Origin: Rickettsia tamurae
GTDB taxonomy: Bacteria; Pseudomonadota; Alphaproteobacteria; Rickettsiales; Rickettsiaceae
Direction of reading: 5' to 3'
DNA length: 64,000 nucleotides
Assembly: GCF_000751075.1 (NCBI RefSeq)
Contig: NZ_CCMG01000008.1
Span: 62,001 to 126,000, forward strand
Part shown: piece after piece, positions 1 to 9,263 of the stretch
Numbering within the stretch: the first letter of the stretch is position 1
Layout: each line of letters begins with the position of its first letter
Notes under the pieces: model-generated
The model's input: only the letters and a program-made list of their open reading frames with translations
Told to the model about the DNA's origin: nothing
Database searches by the model: none
Program-made: the position numbers and the translations under genes

Positions 1-1263
1 ATTTTCTGCCCCCATTCTTCGTAACCACTACTTAAAAACTTCTTTCCGAATCCTTCCGAGCCTCTAAAATTAACGCTTAGAACCGCATAACCACGATTTG
101 CAAGCCATTGATGATTGGTGTTCATACCCCCTTTATCTCTTTGATCAGGTCCATCATGCACTAAAAGTACTAACGGTAATGGATTCTTTGGATAAATTTG
201 CTTATTTAACTCAGTATTTTTAGGGAAAGTAATATAACTAACTAAATCTAAACCGTCTCTAGATTTAATAATTACCGGATTGATAGAGAATATTACTCTA
301 ATGCTTTATAACGTGCAAATAAATGTTTTACTTCTTTGTTTTTCCTATCATATTTATAGTAGGGCGGGTATCACTATAAAACATTACAAACCAAGTTTTG
401 TCATCTACTGTACGATGCATAATTTCTAATTCCCCTAAATTTAAGACCTCAAGGAATTTAATATCATCTCTAATAGCATTATCAATTATACGATATTTAG
501 GTTCATCGTAATTAGTTATAACCGCTTGGACTTTATTGGTAATCGGATCAGAGGTAAAGCTGTAAGAATCTGTCTTTCCATCTTCAGCAATTAATTCTGA
601 TTTACCGTTTGCTAAATTGACTAATTTAATAGCTATATTATCACGGTCTCGACTATCATATAAATAAGAACTGTTATTTTGAGAATTACAATTAAAAATT
701 TTGTATCATAACTATCCTTAAGAGGTATTTTGGTAAAAAGCTGCCATTCATTATCTCGCCAATATTCTTTTTCACCTTTCTCATTCATAGCCATCCCAAA
801 ACAAATTTGTAAATTATTATCAAAAAGAAAATTCCAAAATTTATCACTCTTCAATACTAATTTTTTACTGTAATCAGTAAGATTAAATGAATAAATATCA
901 AAATATGTTTGATCAGTTTGTTTTAAGCCAATCAATACTTCATTAGGATTTTTAGTACTTGCTTCTCTTTCTAAGTAAAGTATATGATTATTATAGCCCC
1001 AAGCATAATTACAATTACCGCACTTTATATCTATGGTCGTTATAATATTGTCAGGATCATCACTATTATATATACGATTTATTATCTTTCTCTGCTATAT
1101 AACTTATATATTTACCGTCCGGACTAAAATTTAATTCTTTATATTTAGATAAAGCAAATAACGCCTTTCTTGGTATAATATCATCCTTAACATCCATATC
1201 TGCTTTAATAGCGGGATTTATTATTATACAAAATATAATTATAGAGATAATTTTTGATAGCAT
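1..1263 (-). pseudogene. S9 family (prolyl-oligopeptidase-like) peptidase, broken and cut by the window edge
   Basis: The reverse strand encodes pieces of one serine peptidase in different frames. The start (1263) gives a hydrophobic signal-like N-terminus (MLSKIISIIIFCIIIN), followed by a beta-propeller motif (NFSPDGKYISY). The frame breaks near 1066, continues through roughly 950-640 and 630-300, and meets a stop near 300. The segment 1-290 reads as the start of the alpha/beta-hydrolase domain (LVLLVHDGPDQRDKGG, VLSVNFRGSEGFGKKF), which is typical of acylaminoacyl-peptidase-like S9 enzymes. The catalytic Ser/Asp/His region lies beyond the window. Several stops and frame changes make a working product unlikely. 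The family call is firm; the exact substrate is unknown. Confidence 0.8.
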
Positions 1264-1390
1264 AACAAATATCTTAAAATAATTTATGGTTATTTTGTCA
1301 CTATAAACATAAAAAATTACTTTATGCAATAAATTTTATAAAATTATCTGGCACAGCATAATTCAGAAAGGTTCAAACAAGATGAGCTTA

Positions 1391-1422
1391 TATGTCATTC
1401 CCGCTTCCACGGGAATGACATA
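1391..1422. repeat. Short palindrome, cattccc-cgggaatg type
   Basis: A perfect inverted repeat with 13-base arms (tatgtcattcccg / cgggaatgacata) and a 6-base loop. It lies just downstream of the ntrY-like stop codon, so it could form a hairpin at the transcript end. Related palindromes occur at 28746-28775 and 63286-63323. Confidence 0.8.
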
Positions 1423-1456
1423 TAGGGTTTTTCAAAAATTGTCCGATACTATAATT

Positions 1457-3259
1457 CTAACCTCCCGAACGTCCGACTTTCAAATCTAGCTCTTTTAAAT
1501 CGAATTTTATATCGATTATTGCTCCCTCTTCTTCTCTGTTCGCTATATCTAGAATGCCGCAATGTTCTTCGACTATTCTTTTGACTATAGCAAGCCCTAC
1601 TCCCATACCTTTACTGCTGGTCGTAACATAGCTTTCGGTAGCTTTGCCTATTAGCTCAGGCGGGAATCCTTTACCGTTATCTATTACAATAACACTAATA
1701 AAATCGTCTTTAGCATCTATAGTAACTTCTATTTTTCCGGATTTTCGCCCTTCTATTGACTCTTCTGCATTTTTCAACAAATTTATCATAACTTGATTTA
1801 TTTGGGTAGCATCACACATAAAATCAAATTGATCTACGTTAGACTCAAATTTATACAAAATATTATCATTAAGTAATTTACGTGCTTCAACAATATGCTT
1901 AACTAAATAAACTAATTCACTCTTCGTAAATTTAGGAGCAGGAAGACGTGCAAAAAGAACAAATTCGGATACTATATTTTTAATATCGTTAGTATGGCGA
2001 ATAATCATTTTTAAATAACTTTCAAATTCTGCCCTTTCCTTAATTTCAGGACTAAATTTCTTAAGCAGCCTTTCAGAAGCAAGTAAAATAGGAGTTAACG
2101 GGTTCTTGATTTCATGGGCTACTTTTTTTGCAACATCCGACCAAGCCATAGCCCTCTGTGCTATAACTAAATCGCGCTGCTGGCGGGAAAGCTGCTTAAT
2201 CATTCTATTAAATGCCGCATAAAGCGTTCCTATTTCGTCTTTATCTACTTCATTTTCAGGTACTTGCACCGTTAAATCACCGTCTTTAACTTTGTCGGTT
2301 GCAGTAACTAATTTTTTAATAGGTTTTACTATTTTAGCAGTAAATATAACCCCGAAACTTATAGCTACAAAAAGAAGTAATAAGGCAATAAAGATAAACA
2401 TTATAGAGAACTTAATCTGTATATTATCTATTTCATTTTTAAGGCTATTATACTCGGCAGCTGCTCCGTTAGTTGCATCTACATGGTCGATAATTTTATT
2501 ATCTACTAATCTACCGACTAATAAATACACATCATTATATTCTTTTAATTTAATCAGCATCCTTATTTTGGTTGGATCGGATTTTACTTCCACCGGTTCA
2601 CCTAAATCCGCTTTTTTAATTAAATGTGCAGGGATAGTTGCAAATGATAATGAAAAACTTAAATAACTATTAGCTACTATAGTATTAGTAGATTTGTTTA
2701 AAACTATAGCTTCATCAAGCGAACGCATTTCTGCTTCAGTATTAAGTGTTTTAGTAAATAAAGCGGGATTGTGAATTAAATCGTAATACATATCGCTTAA
2801 ATCTTCAGCAACGGCTAAAGCCGTTTCTTTTAGCTGTAATTTATGCTCAGCAATATAAGATTCTGCAACTATCACGGATTGGTCAAGAACTGTAGAAATC
2901 TTCTTATCAAACCAAGCTTGAACACTAAGATTAAAAAAATAAACAGAAAATACCGAAACAATTATAGTTGGAATAGCTGCAATTAAACTAAAGGCAATTA
3001 CAATACGATTTTGTAATTTAGAACTATCATTATTATTATTATTTTTAGTAAAAAATTTTTGAGTTAGTAAAACACCTAAAATTAAAAAAATTGCTAAATC
3101 AACTAATAAAAATCCAATAATCGTACTAAAATTCTTCGATTCTAAAGATATCACATAAGAAGTAGCACAGGCAAAAATAACGGCAGCCGCTATTAAAGTA
3201 AAAATCAGCATTCTACTAGAAAAATAAGAATGTAAATTTTGTTTAAGATAACTAAGCAT
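1457..3259 (-). CDS. ntrY: NtrY-like membrane sensor histidine kinase
   Basis: This 600-residue two-component kinase autophosphorylates on histidine and passes the phosphate to a response regulator, probably an NtrX homologue encoded elsewhere. There are two N-terminal membrane helices (about residues 17-66), a third near 85-108, a sensor stretch, and a fourth near 280-305. A HAMP linker follows, then a HisKA domain with the H-box HEIKNPLTP (His near 383) and a HATPase_c domain with N-box NLLKNAEES and glycine boxes DNGKGFPP and GMGVGLAI. Length and order match alphaproteobacterial NtrY. No partner regulator is adjacent. The signal sensed in an intracellular bacterium is unknown. The C-terminus ends just before a palindrome that may terminate transcription. 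Confidence 0.88.
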   Translation of the reverse strand: MLSYLKQNLHSYFSSRMLIFTLIAAAVIFACATSYVISLESKNFSTIIGFLLVDLAIFLILGVLLTQKFFTKNNNNNDSSKLQNRIVIAFSLIAAIPTIIVSVFSVYFFNLSVQAWFDKKISTVLDQSVIVAESYIAEHKLQLKETALAVAEDLSDMYYDLIHNPALFTKTLNTEAEMRSLDEAIVLNKSTNTIVANSYLSFSLSFATIPAHLIKKADLGEPVEVKSDPTKIRMLIKLKEYNDVYLLVGRLVDNKIIDHVDATNGAAAEYNSLKNEIDNIQIKFSIMFIFIALLLLFVAISFGVIFTAKIVKPIKKLVTATDKVKDGDLTVQVPENEVDKDEIGTLYAAFNRMIKQLSRQQRDLVIAQRAMAWSDVAKKVAHEIKNPLTPILLASERLLKKFSPEIKERAEFESYLKMIIRHTNDIKNIVSEFVLFARLPAPKFTKSELVYLVKHIVEARKLLNDNILYKFESNVDQFDFMCDATQINQVMINLLKNAEESIEGRKSGKIEVTIDAKDDFISVIVIDNGKGFPPELIGKATESYVTTSSKGMGVGLAIVKRIVEEHCGILDIANREEEGAIIDIKFDLKELDLKVGRSGG

Positions 3260-3376
3260 AGATACTGTTTATATGACTATAACCGTTCTTTATAACATAA
3301 AAAAAGTCAATTGGGAATATTTCAAGAAGTACCTTATTGTATTTCTGCGGAGGCGTTGCTGCGTGGGTACTTAATC

Positions 3377-3614
3377 GTCATTGCGAGCAGGCATTGTTGC
3401 GTGGACCGGTAAAACCCACTGTGTCACCTAGTTCGCTTAACCACGGGGTCCATAAAAACAATAAAAAATACTAATAATTTTAGTATTTTTAACTGGATCC
3501 CGTGGTCAAGCCACGGGATGACAGAGGTGAAATTGATCCACGCAACAATGCTTTGCGGGCAGCCGTAGGCTTCTGAGATTGCTTCAATTGCTATGCAATT
3601 TCCTCACAATGACG
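3377..3614. repeat. Composite nested palindromic repeat
   Basis: Palindromes sit inside one another. The outer arms are gtcattgcgag (3377-3387) and ctcacaatgac (3603-3613). The next pair is gcattgttgcgtgga (3391-3405) and its exact complement at 3537-3551. Inside these lie an accacggggtcc / ggatcccgtgg pair and a core hairpin (aaaatacta / tagtatttt, about 3463-3490). The parts recur across the window in different combinations, which is consistent with RPE insertion into older RPEs. Confidence 0.8.
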
Positions 3615-3632
3615 GAAAATTACGAAGCAATC

Positions 3633-3736
3633 TATAGTCAATTCAGCCCCATTTGGTGACAGGCGTGAGAGTAGAGCCTATAATAATAGGCGAAAGGGCG
3701 AACAACGTGCTACCTCGTTCAAATCAATTGACTATA
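3633..3736. repeat. Palindromic element with tatagtcaatt ends
   Basis: The ends tatagtcaatt (3633-3643) and aattgactata (3726-3736) are exact inverted repeats around about 80 bases that contain a smaller hairpin (gcctataataataggc). It belongs to a different family from the element immediately to its left. Together the two fill the ntrY-rpsU gap. Confidence 0.7.
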
Positions 3737-3745
3737 CATAACAAA

Positions 3746-3775
3746 AAAGCTAGAAGTATTAATATTTCTAGCTTT
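3746..3775 (-). terminator. Rho-independent terminator of rpsU
   Basis: Ten-base arms (aaagctagaa / ttctagcttt) with a 10-base loop, followed on the minus strand by a T run. It lies 28 bases downstream of the rpsU stop codon. Confidence 0.75.
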
Positions 3776-3803
3776 ATATTTAGTATTTAAATAGTTTGAA
3801 ATT

Positions 3804-4004
3804 TTATTCATCAAACATTTTTTTACGAGCAAATTTTCTCTGTCTTCTCGCTGCTTCTTGTGCTTTACGAACACGCTTCGCTGAAGGTGTTTCATAATAA
3901 CGCTGTTCTTTCATCTTACGAAAATAAAGCTCTCTTTGTAGCTTTTTCTTAAAATTCTTAAGCGTATTATCACAATTACCGGCGTGAACATTTACTAGTA
4001 TCAC
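3804..4004 (-). CDS. rpsU: 30S ribosomal protein S21
   Basis: A 66-residue basic protein of the S21 family, which binds near the platform and anti-Shine-Dalgarno region of the 30S subunit. The family pattern is visible: ILVNVHAGNCDNTLKNFKK at the N-terminus, an RELYFRKMKEQRYYETPSAKR middle segment and an Arg/Lys-rich tail. It is transcribed divergently from the COQ9-family gene, an arrangement known for this pair in alphaproteobacteria. It ends before a clear intrinsic terminator. Confidence 0.97.
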   Translation of the reverse strand: MILVNVHAGNCDNTLKNFKKKLQRELYFRKMKEQRYYETPSAKRVRKAQEAARRQRKFARKKMFDE

Positions 4005-4082
4005 TAAAATTACTCTCCTTAAAAGATATTGTGGCTTATTGAACTATACCCTATAATTAAGTTATATGTCAAGGTTAAAAAT

Positions 4083-4694
4083 ATGAGCATTCAAGAAGAA
4101 CACCATATCAAAAAAATAAGCTTCGTGCAATCTTTATTAGAATTATTACCGTTTAATGAATGGAATAATAAGCTACTCGAAGAAGCAGAAGAAAAATGCG
4201 GCTTTGCAAAAGGTTATGCTTTAATAGTTTTTCCGGAAGGTTTATCTGAAATAGTAGAATTCTTTGAAAGCTACTTAGATAATATTATGTTAGAAAGCTT
4301 AAACACAATAAAAGAACCAAAAAAAATAAGAGAGAAAATATTTTTAGCCGTAAAGATCAGAATCAAAACCGTGCTTCCTATTATTCATAGTAAGAATGCC
4401 GCTTATTTTGCATTAAACCCAATGCAAGGCACTCAAGTTGCATTCCGTAGTTGTGATGCTATTTGGCGTTATGCCGGCGATAAATCTCTTGATTTTAACT
4501 ATTATACCAAAAGAGGCTTATTACTCTCGGTTTATGTCTCATCTATTCTTTTTTATATCCAAGACGAATCGGAAAATTATATTGAAACTGATAAATTTAT
4601 TGAGACTGCCGTAGAAAATATAGTAAAAACTTTCTCACAGATGAAAAAATTACTTGATCCTTCAAATATCCCCATAGTTAGAATGTTTACGTAG
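4083..4694 (+). CDS. COQ9-family (rpsU-divergent) protein
   Basis: A protein of about 203 residues of the COQ9/TetR-like family. In eukaryotes COQ9 binds lipid and assists COQ7 in ubiquinone synthesis; the bacterial members are often described as rpsU-divergently transcribed proteins. The start at 4083 (MSIQEEHH) is preferred because the longer upstream reading (from 4029) runs into the rpsU promoter region and resembles no COQ9 N-terminus. Family features are the C-terminal QDESENYIETDKFIE stretch and the AIWRYAGDKSLDFNYYTKR segment, a signature for this family. Together with ubiG in this window it suggests that ubiquinone biosynthesis is retained. Its precise biochemical role in bacteria is not established. 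Confidence 0.88.
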   Translation: MSIQEEHHIKKISFVQSLLELLPFNEWNNKLLEEAEEKCGFAKGYALIVFPEGLSEIVEFFESYLDNIMLESLNTIKEPKKIREKIFLAVKIRIKTVLPIIHSKNAAYFALNPMQGTQVAFRSCDAIWRYAGDKSLDFNYYTKRGLLLSVYVSSILFYIQDESENYIETDKFIETAVENIVKTFSQMKKLLDPSNIPIVRMFT

Positions 4695-4830
4695 ATATAC
4701 TTAAATGGGGTAAAATATATTTTTGTGTAATATTAATTATTTGGTAGGCTTTAAATAAATACATGATTAATAATTGACACTATATGTATATTATAATATT
4801 CTACTTTAGAATTTATTAAGTGATATAATT

Positions 4831-5093
4831 ATGAAAGCTTTACATAGTAGCATTGATAAAAACGGTAGGTTATATTAATTCCTCATCAAATTAGAAACGC
4901 TATGAAACTTAAAGCCGGCGATTCTTTCATTATAAATAAAGTTAATAATGAACTACATTTAGTAACTCTTCATAAGGCTGTAAAAGAAGCTCAAGCATTG
5001 TTTAAACAACATGGCTCTAAATCAGAATTATTTGTTGATGAATTTTTAAAGCAGAAATATCAAGAAGCAAATAAAGAAAATTCTAAGTTTTAA
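4831..5093 (+). pseudogene. AbrB/SpoVT-type VapB antitoxin, frameshifted
   Basis: The first frame gives MKALHSSIDKNGRLY and then a stop. The neighbouring frame resumes as IPHQIRNAMKLKAGDSF, the normal continuation of the swapped-hairpin DNA-binding fold seen in AbrB-like antitoxins. A small indel near 4870-4878 separates them. The downstream part (4902-5093) is open and could be made from an internal ATG, but it would lack the DNA-binding N-terminus. It sits 14 bases before a VapC-like toxin remnant and parallels the intact pair at 14524-15163. Confidence 0.72.
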
Positions 5094-5107
5094 TTTGCGG
5101 TTCGATA

Positions 5108-5481
5108 ATGTCTTCTCATAACGATAAATCTGTGATTCTAGATATCTCTTCCTTGATAGCTTTACTTGCTGAAGAAAAAGGACAGGAAAAAATTAGTACT
5201 GTAAATATTGCAGAAGTAGTAAAATTCTTGATAGACCGAAAAGGTTTAACAAGAGAGCAAACACATAAGCTAATACCAAATCTTATTCCAACAATTTTAC
5301 CGTTTGATGAGGAGCAAGCTTTTTTAAGCGGAGAGCTAATAACTAAAACTAAACAACTAGGATTATCACTTGGTGATAGAGCTTGTCTTGCTCTTGCACT
5401 ATCAAAAATTATCCCGTATATACAGCAGATAAAGCTTGGGCTAGCTTGCAATTAAGTTGCAATATTGTTTTGATTCGCTAA
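5108..5481 (+). pseudogene. PIN-domain VapC toxin, frameshifted near its C-terminus
   Basis: The N-terminal part has the PIN aspartate (ILDISSLIALL), the conserved glutamate (STVNIAEVV) and the third acidic site (GLSLGDRACLALAL). Near 5400 the frame breaks. In the shifted frame the protein would continue PVYTADKAWASLQL and end with IVLIR, matching the intact VapC at 14774-15163 (PIYTVDKIWAELKL, IKLIR). The fourth acidic residue (TAD) is therefore lost from the translated product. The segment after GQEK is also about ten residues shorter than in the intact paralogue. Toxin activity is unlikely. Confidence 0.72.
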
Positions 5482-5519
5482 TTTTTATCAAAAAAATATT
5501 TTTATAGAGCTTAAATGCT

Positions 5520-5777
5520 TCATTTAAAAAACTTTTCTGATTCTTTTGCTGATAACCACTGTAGTTGTTGTTCAATATTTGCCGCTGTTTTCCCCCAATA
5601 ATTATCTTTAAGATTTTCTATCCAAGCTTTATCTCTTATTTCTTCAAAAGAAAGCTCATTATTTTTCTTATATTTTGAAAATATTCCTCCCACATCCAGA
5701 ATAGGAGATAACATAGCTTGGTTATTATTAATTTTCTTATTAATAATATTAATGTTAAAAGGTTCTCTGATTTTCAT
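5520..5777 (-). CDS. Small hypothetical protein, possibly an antitoxin remnant
   Basis: An 85-residue hydrophilic ORF with no membrane segment and no clear ribosome binding site. The C-terminal half (GGIFSKYKKNNELSFEEIRDKAW) resembles the toxin-binding tail of MazE/AbrB-type antitoxins. The N-terminal part is not a recognisable DNA-binding domain. It lies beside a decayed VapBC pair, so it may be a leftover of another toxin-antitoxin locus. I do not recognise the family, and expression is uncertain. Confidence 0.35.
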   Translation of the reverse strand: MKIREPFNINIINKKINNNQAMLSPILDVGGIFSKYKKNNELSFEEIRDKAWIENLKDNYWGKTAANIEQQLQWLSAKESEKFFK

Positions 5778-5876
5778 TTGTTCATTAAAATTAAATAGTT
5801 TAGTACAAATTATGTATTTATCTCTTAGTCATTATCTATTATTATAGACCAAACTATTATAATAATTTCTAAAATA

Positions 5877-8800
5877 ATGACAAATACTAAATATTATCCT
5901 GAAGTTAGTTCGAATGCTGATTTTGCAGGCTTAGAGCGAGAGATACTAAAATTTTGGCAAGACAATAATATATTCCAAAAATCTATTGACGATAGGAATG
6001 GAGAGGCGGAATTTATTTTTTATGACGGTCCACCTTTTGCAAACGGTTTGCCGCATTACGGTCACTTGCTTACCGGCTTTATTAAAGACGTGTATGCTAG
6101 ATACCAAACCGTAAAAGGTAAGAAAGTCGAGCGTCGCTTTGGCTGGGACTGCCACGGTCTACCTGCTGAAATGCAATCAGAGAAAGAACTTGGTATTTCA
6201 GGACGTCTTGCAATAACTAATTTCGGTATAGAGAAGTTTAATGCACATTGCAGAGCTTCGGTAATGAAATATGCTAGCAATTGGGAAGAATATGTAACTA
6301 GTCAAGCAAGATGGGTGGATTTTAAAAATTCTTATAAAACGATGGATAAGAATTTTATGGAATCCGTCCTTTGGGCGTTTAAAGAACTATATAATAAAGG
6401 GCTATTATACGAGTCAATGCGGGTAATGCCTTATTCTTGGGCATGCGAAACACCGCTTTCTAATTTTGAAACAAGGCTTGATAATTCTTATCGTGAGAGA
6501 GCAGATAAAGCAATAACGGTGAGTTTTGTACTATGTCATCCCGTGGCTACGACCACGGGATCTTTTAAAGAATACCGTATACTCGCTTGGACGACTACGC
6601 CTTGGACATTGCCGTCGAACCTAGCCCTCACAGTCGGTAGTGATATAGATTATGCATTAGTCCCAAAAAATGGTGTTTGTTATATTATAGCTGCTTCTTC
6701 CGTCTCTAAATATGCTAAAGAATTAGGACTTAGCGGTGAGGAAAATTTTGAGATAATTAAAGGCTCAGAGCTTCAGGGATTAAGTTATAAGCCTTTATTC
6801 GACTATTTCGAGAATCATCCAAACAGCTTCAAGATATTTGCAGGTGATTTCGTGGTTGAGGGTGACGGCACGGGCGTTATTCATATGGCTCCAGGCTTTG
6901 GTGAAGATGACCACATACTTTGTGAATCAAAAGGGATCTCACTTGTTTGCCCTGTTGACAATAGCGGTAAGTTTACCAAAGAAATTCCTGATTTAGAGGG
7001 TTTGCAAGTATTTGACGCAAATGACAAAATAATTATCAAACTGAAAGAGCAAGGAAATTGGCTAAAAACCGAGCAGTATATTCATAATTATCCTCATTGC
7101 TGGCGAACAGATACACCTCTTATATATAAGGCTGTTCCGTCATGGTATGTAAAGGTTACACAGTTTAAAGATAGAATGGTAGAATTAAATCAGCAAATAA
7201 ATTGGATTCCATATCACGTTAAGGATAATTTATTCGGTAAGTGGCTTGAAAATGCCCGTGATTGGTCAATAAGCCGTAATAGATTCTGGGGAACACCGCT
7301 GCCTGTATGGAAATCAGACGATCCAAAATATCCACGCATAGATGTTTATGGCTCTATAGAGGAATTAGAGAAAGATTTCGGAGTTAAAGTTACTGATTTA
7401 CATCGCCCGTTTATCGACGAACTTACTAGGGCCAATCCTGATGATCCAACCGGTAAATCAACAATGCGTAGAATCGAAGACGTGTTTGATTGCTGGTTTG
7501 AAAGCGGCTCAATGCCATATGGGCAAGCCCATTACCCTTTTGAAAATAAAGAATGGTTTGAGGATCATTTTCCGGCTGATTTTATAGTTGAGTATTCAGC
7601 TCAAACACGCGGATGGTTCTATACTTTAATGGTGCTATCTACCGCTTTATTTGATCGTCCACCATTTTTAAATTGTATATGCCACGGCGTAATTTTGGAT
7701 GCTACAGGTCAAAAACTTTCAAAGCGTCTTAATAACTACGCCGATCCGCTGGAGCTATTTGATAAATACGGCTCAGATGCCTTAAGAGTTACGATGTTAT
7801 CTTCAAACGTTGTTAAAGGTCAGGAGCTATTAATTGATAAAGACGGTAAGATGGTGTTTGATACGCTTCGTCTATTTATCAAACCTATATGGAATGCTTA
7901 CCATTTCTTTACGATGTACGCTAATGCCGATTCACTTAAAGGCGAGCTTAATTTTGCTTCCGAAAACGTGCTTGATGTTTATATATTATCCAAGCTTAAA
8001 ATAGCCGTACAAAAAATTGAAGAGAGCTTAGATAATTTCGATACGCAAACGGCTTATCATGCAGTTTCAGAATTTTTTGAAGTATTGAATAACTGGTATA
8101 TAAGGCGAAGTAGAGCTAGATTTTGGAAAAGTGAAAAAGATACAGATAAGCAAAATGCTTATAATACTCTGTATTCATGCCTTGAAACTATGGCTATTGC
8201 GATGTCAGCACTAGTGCCTATGATTTCGGAGGCGATATATAAGGGATTACGTCATTGCGAGGACACTCTGTCATCCCGTGGCCCTAGTGGCTTGTCATCC
8301 CGTGGCTTGTCCACGGGATCCAGTAAATCAATAAACAACAACACTACAAGTTGTTTTTTGGATCCAGTGGTCAAACCACAGGATGACACCCCATCAGTGC
8401 CTCGTAATGACGAGATTAGTGTGCATCTCTGCAACTACCCTACTCTCTCAGACTTTGAAATAAATCACGAGCTAGTTGCTACTATGGATAATGTGCTTGA
8501 TATTTGCAGTAATAGCCTGTTTATCCGAAGCACTGAAAATATCAGAGTAAGGCAACCACTAGCTAGTATAACTACCATTAGTAAACATAATGATAACCTT
8601 AAAGATTTTGAAGATTTAATTAAAGATGAAATTAATGTTAAGGCGGTAATTTATCGTGACGACCTAGAGAATTACGCAAGCAAAAAACTATCGATTAATT
8701 TCCCAATGCTTGGTAAACGTTTGCCGCATAAAATGAAAGAGATTATAGCCGCTTCTAAAAAAGGTGAGTGGGAAGCTATCGCAGGCGGTTTAGCTATATG

Positions 8801-9179
8801 CGGTGAAACCTTAAATAGTGACGAATATAAGCTAGTTTTAGAACCATATTCACATATTAAAGGAGCAGCAAGTTTTGAGAATAATAGTAGCTTGTTAATA
8901 CTTGATTTAGAGCTAACACCTGAGTTAATAGAAGAAGGATACGCAAGAGACATTGTACGCTTCATACAACAGGCTCGAAAAGATGCCGATTTCTCTATAA
9001 CTGACAGGATTTTAATTGAGATAATAAGCGAGTTTGATTTATCCAAGATAATTGATAATTATGGAGACTTTATTAAAGAACAAACTTTAGGCGAGTTTGC
9101 TAAAAATTTCACGCCTGATTATGTAAGTAAAGTAGAATTAGAGAACCATCAAATACAACTTAAAGTTAAGAGATCGTAA
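5877..9179 (+). CDS. ileS: Isoleucyl-tRNA synthetase, type-2-like, with in-frame repeat insertions
   Basis: It charges tRNA-Ile with isoleucine. The 1100-residue product has the class I motif HYGH (residues 60-63), WTTTPWTLPSN in the editing domain, WCETPLS-like connective sequence, DWSISRNRFWGTPLP, and the KMSKS equivalent KLSKR (near 612-616). Features such as GWDCHGLPAE and FDCWFESGSMPYGQ, and the long C-terminus without the zinc-finger pattern of common bacterial enzymes, point to the eukaryote/archaea-like type 2 (mupirocin-insensitive) IleRS known from Rickettsia. Palindromic DNA is translated in frame twice: around residues 220-228 and as about 54 residues (792-845) in the C-terminal helical region. 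The frame stays open through both, so the gene is probably functional. Confidence 0.93.
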   Translation: MTNTKYYPEVSSNADFAGLEREILKFWQDNNIFQKSIDDRNGEAEFIFYDGPPFANGLPHYGHLLTGFIKDVYARYQTVKGKKVERRFGWDCHGLPAEMQSEKELGISGRLAITNFGIEKFNAHCRASVMKYASNWEEYVTSQARWVDFKNSYKTMDKNFMESVLWAFKELYNKGLLYESMRVMPYSWACETPLSNFETRLDNSYRERADKAITVSFVLCHPVATTTGSFKEYRILAWTTTPWTLPSNLALTVGSDIDYALVPKNGVCYIIAASSVSKYAKELGLSGEENFEIIKGSELQGLSYKPLFDYFENHPNSFKIFAGDFVVEGDGTGVIHMAPGFGEDDHILCESKGISLVCPVDNSGKFTKEIPDLEGLQVFDANDKIIIKLKEQGNWLKTEQYIHNYPHCWRTDTPLIYKAVPSWYVKVTQFKDRMVELNQQINWIPYHVKDNLFGKWLENARDWSISRNRFWGTPLPVWKSDDPKYPRIDVYGSIEELEKDFGVKVTDLHRPFIDELTRANPDDPTGKSTMRRIEDVFDCWFESGSMPYGQAHYPFENKEWFEDHFPADFIVEYSAQTRGWFYTLMVLSTALFDRPPFLNCICHGVILDATGQKLSKRLNNYADPLELFDKYGSDALRVTMLSSNVVKGQELLIDKDGKMVFDTLRLFIKPIWNAYHFFTMYANADSLKGELNFASENVLDVYILSKLKIAVQKIEESLDNFDTQTAYHAVSEFFEVLNNWYIRRSRARFWKSEKDTDKQNAYNTLYSCLETMAIAMSALVPMISEAIYKGLRHCEDTLSSRGPSGLSSRGLSTGSSKSINNNTTSCFLDPVVKPQDDTPSVPRNDEISVHLCNYPTLSDFEINHELVATMDNVLDICSNSLFIRSTENIRVRQPLASITTISKHNDNLKDFEDLIKDEINVKAVIYRDDLENYASKKLSINFPMLGKRLPHKMKEIIAASKKGEWEAIAGGLAICGETLNSDEYKLVLEPYSHIKGAASFENNSSLLILDLELTPELIEEGYARDIVRFIQQARKDADFSITDRILIEIISEFDLSKIIDNYGDFIKEQTLGEFAKNFTPDYVSKVELENHQIQLKVKRS
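6534..6561. repeat. Small palindrome inside ileS
   Basis: gtcatcccgtgg and ccacgggat form a hairpin read in frame as the segment CHPVATTTGS. It matches the arms of the RPE type that is free-standing at 19945-19975. It lies in the editing (CP1) region just before the conserved WTTTPWTLPSN motif. Confidence 0.65.
8251..8411. repeat. Nested palindromic element translated inside ileS
   Basis: The outer arms gtcattgcgagg (8251-8262) and cctcgtaatgac (8400-8411) enclose a second palindrome (tgtcatcccgtgg ... ccacaggatgaca). Part of the inner arm is duplicated (two gtcatcccgtgg units 29 bases apart). The whole unit is translated in frame as roughly residues 792-845, a Ser/Asp-rich insert (SSRGLSTGSS, VVKPQDD). 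It matches free-standing composites at 3377, 25236 and 30776. Confidence 0.85.
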
Positions 9180-9263
9180 ATTATTTTACTATCAATTAAG
9201 ATATTGATAATTTACTTAGATTAATCTATAGTACGCACGCTATAAATTAATTTAAGGTAAATT

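Noticed and set aside
5797-5858. Weak inverted repeat (aatagtttag / accaaactatt) upstream of ileS
   Set aside because: Arms are short and imperfect in AT-rich DNA. A T-box is not expected in this lineage and none of its conserved parts is visible.
8252-8434. Minus-strand frame inside ileS
   Set aside because: It is the reverse reading of the palindromic insert. The sequence looks protein-like on both strands only because the element is an inverted repeat.
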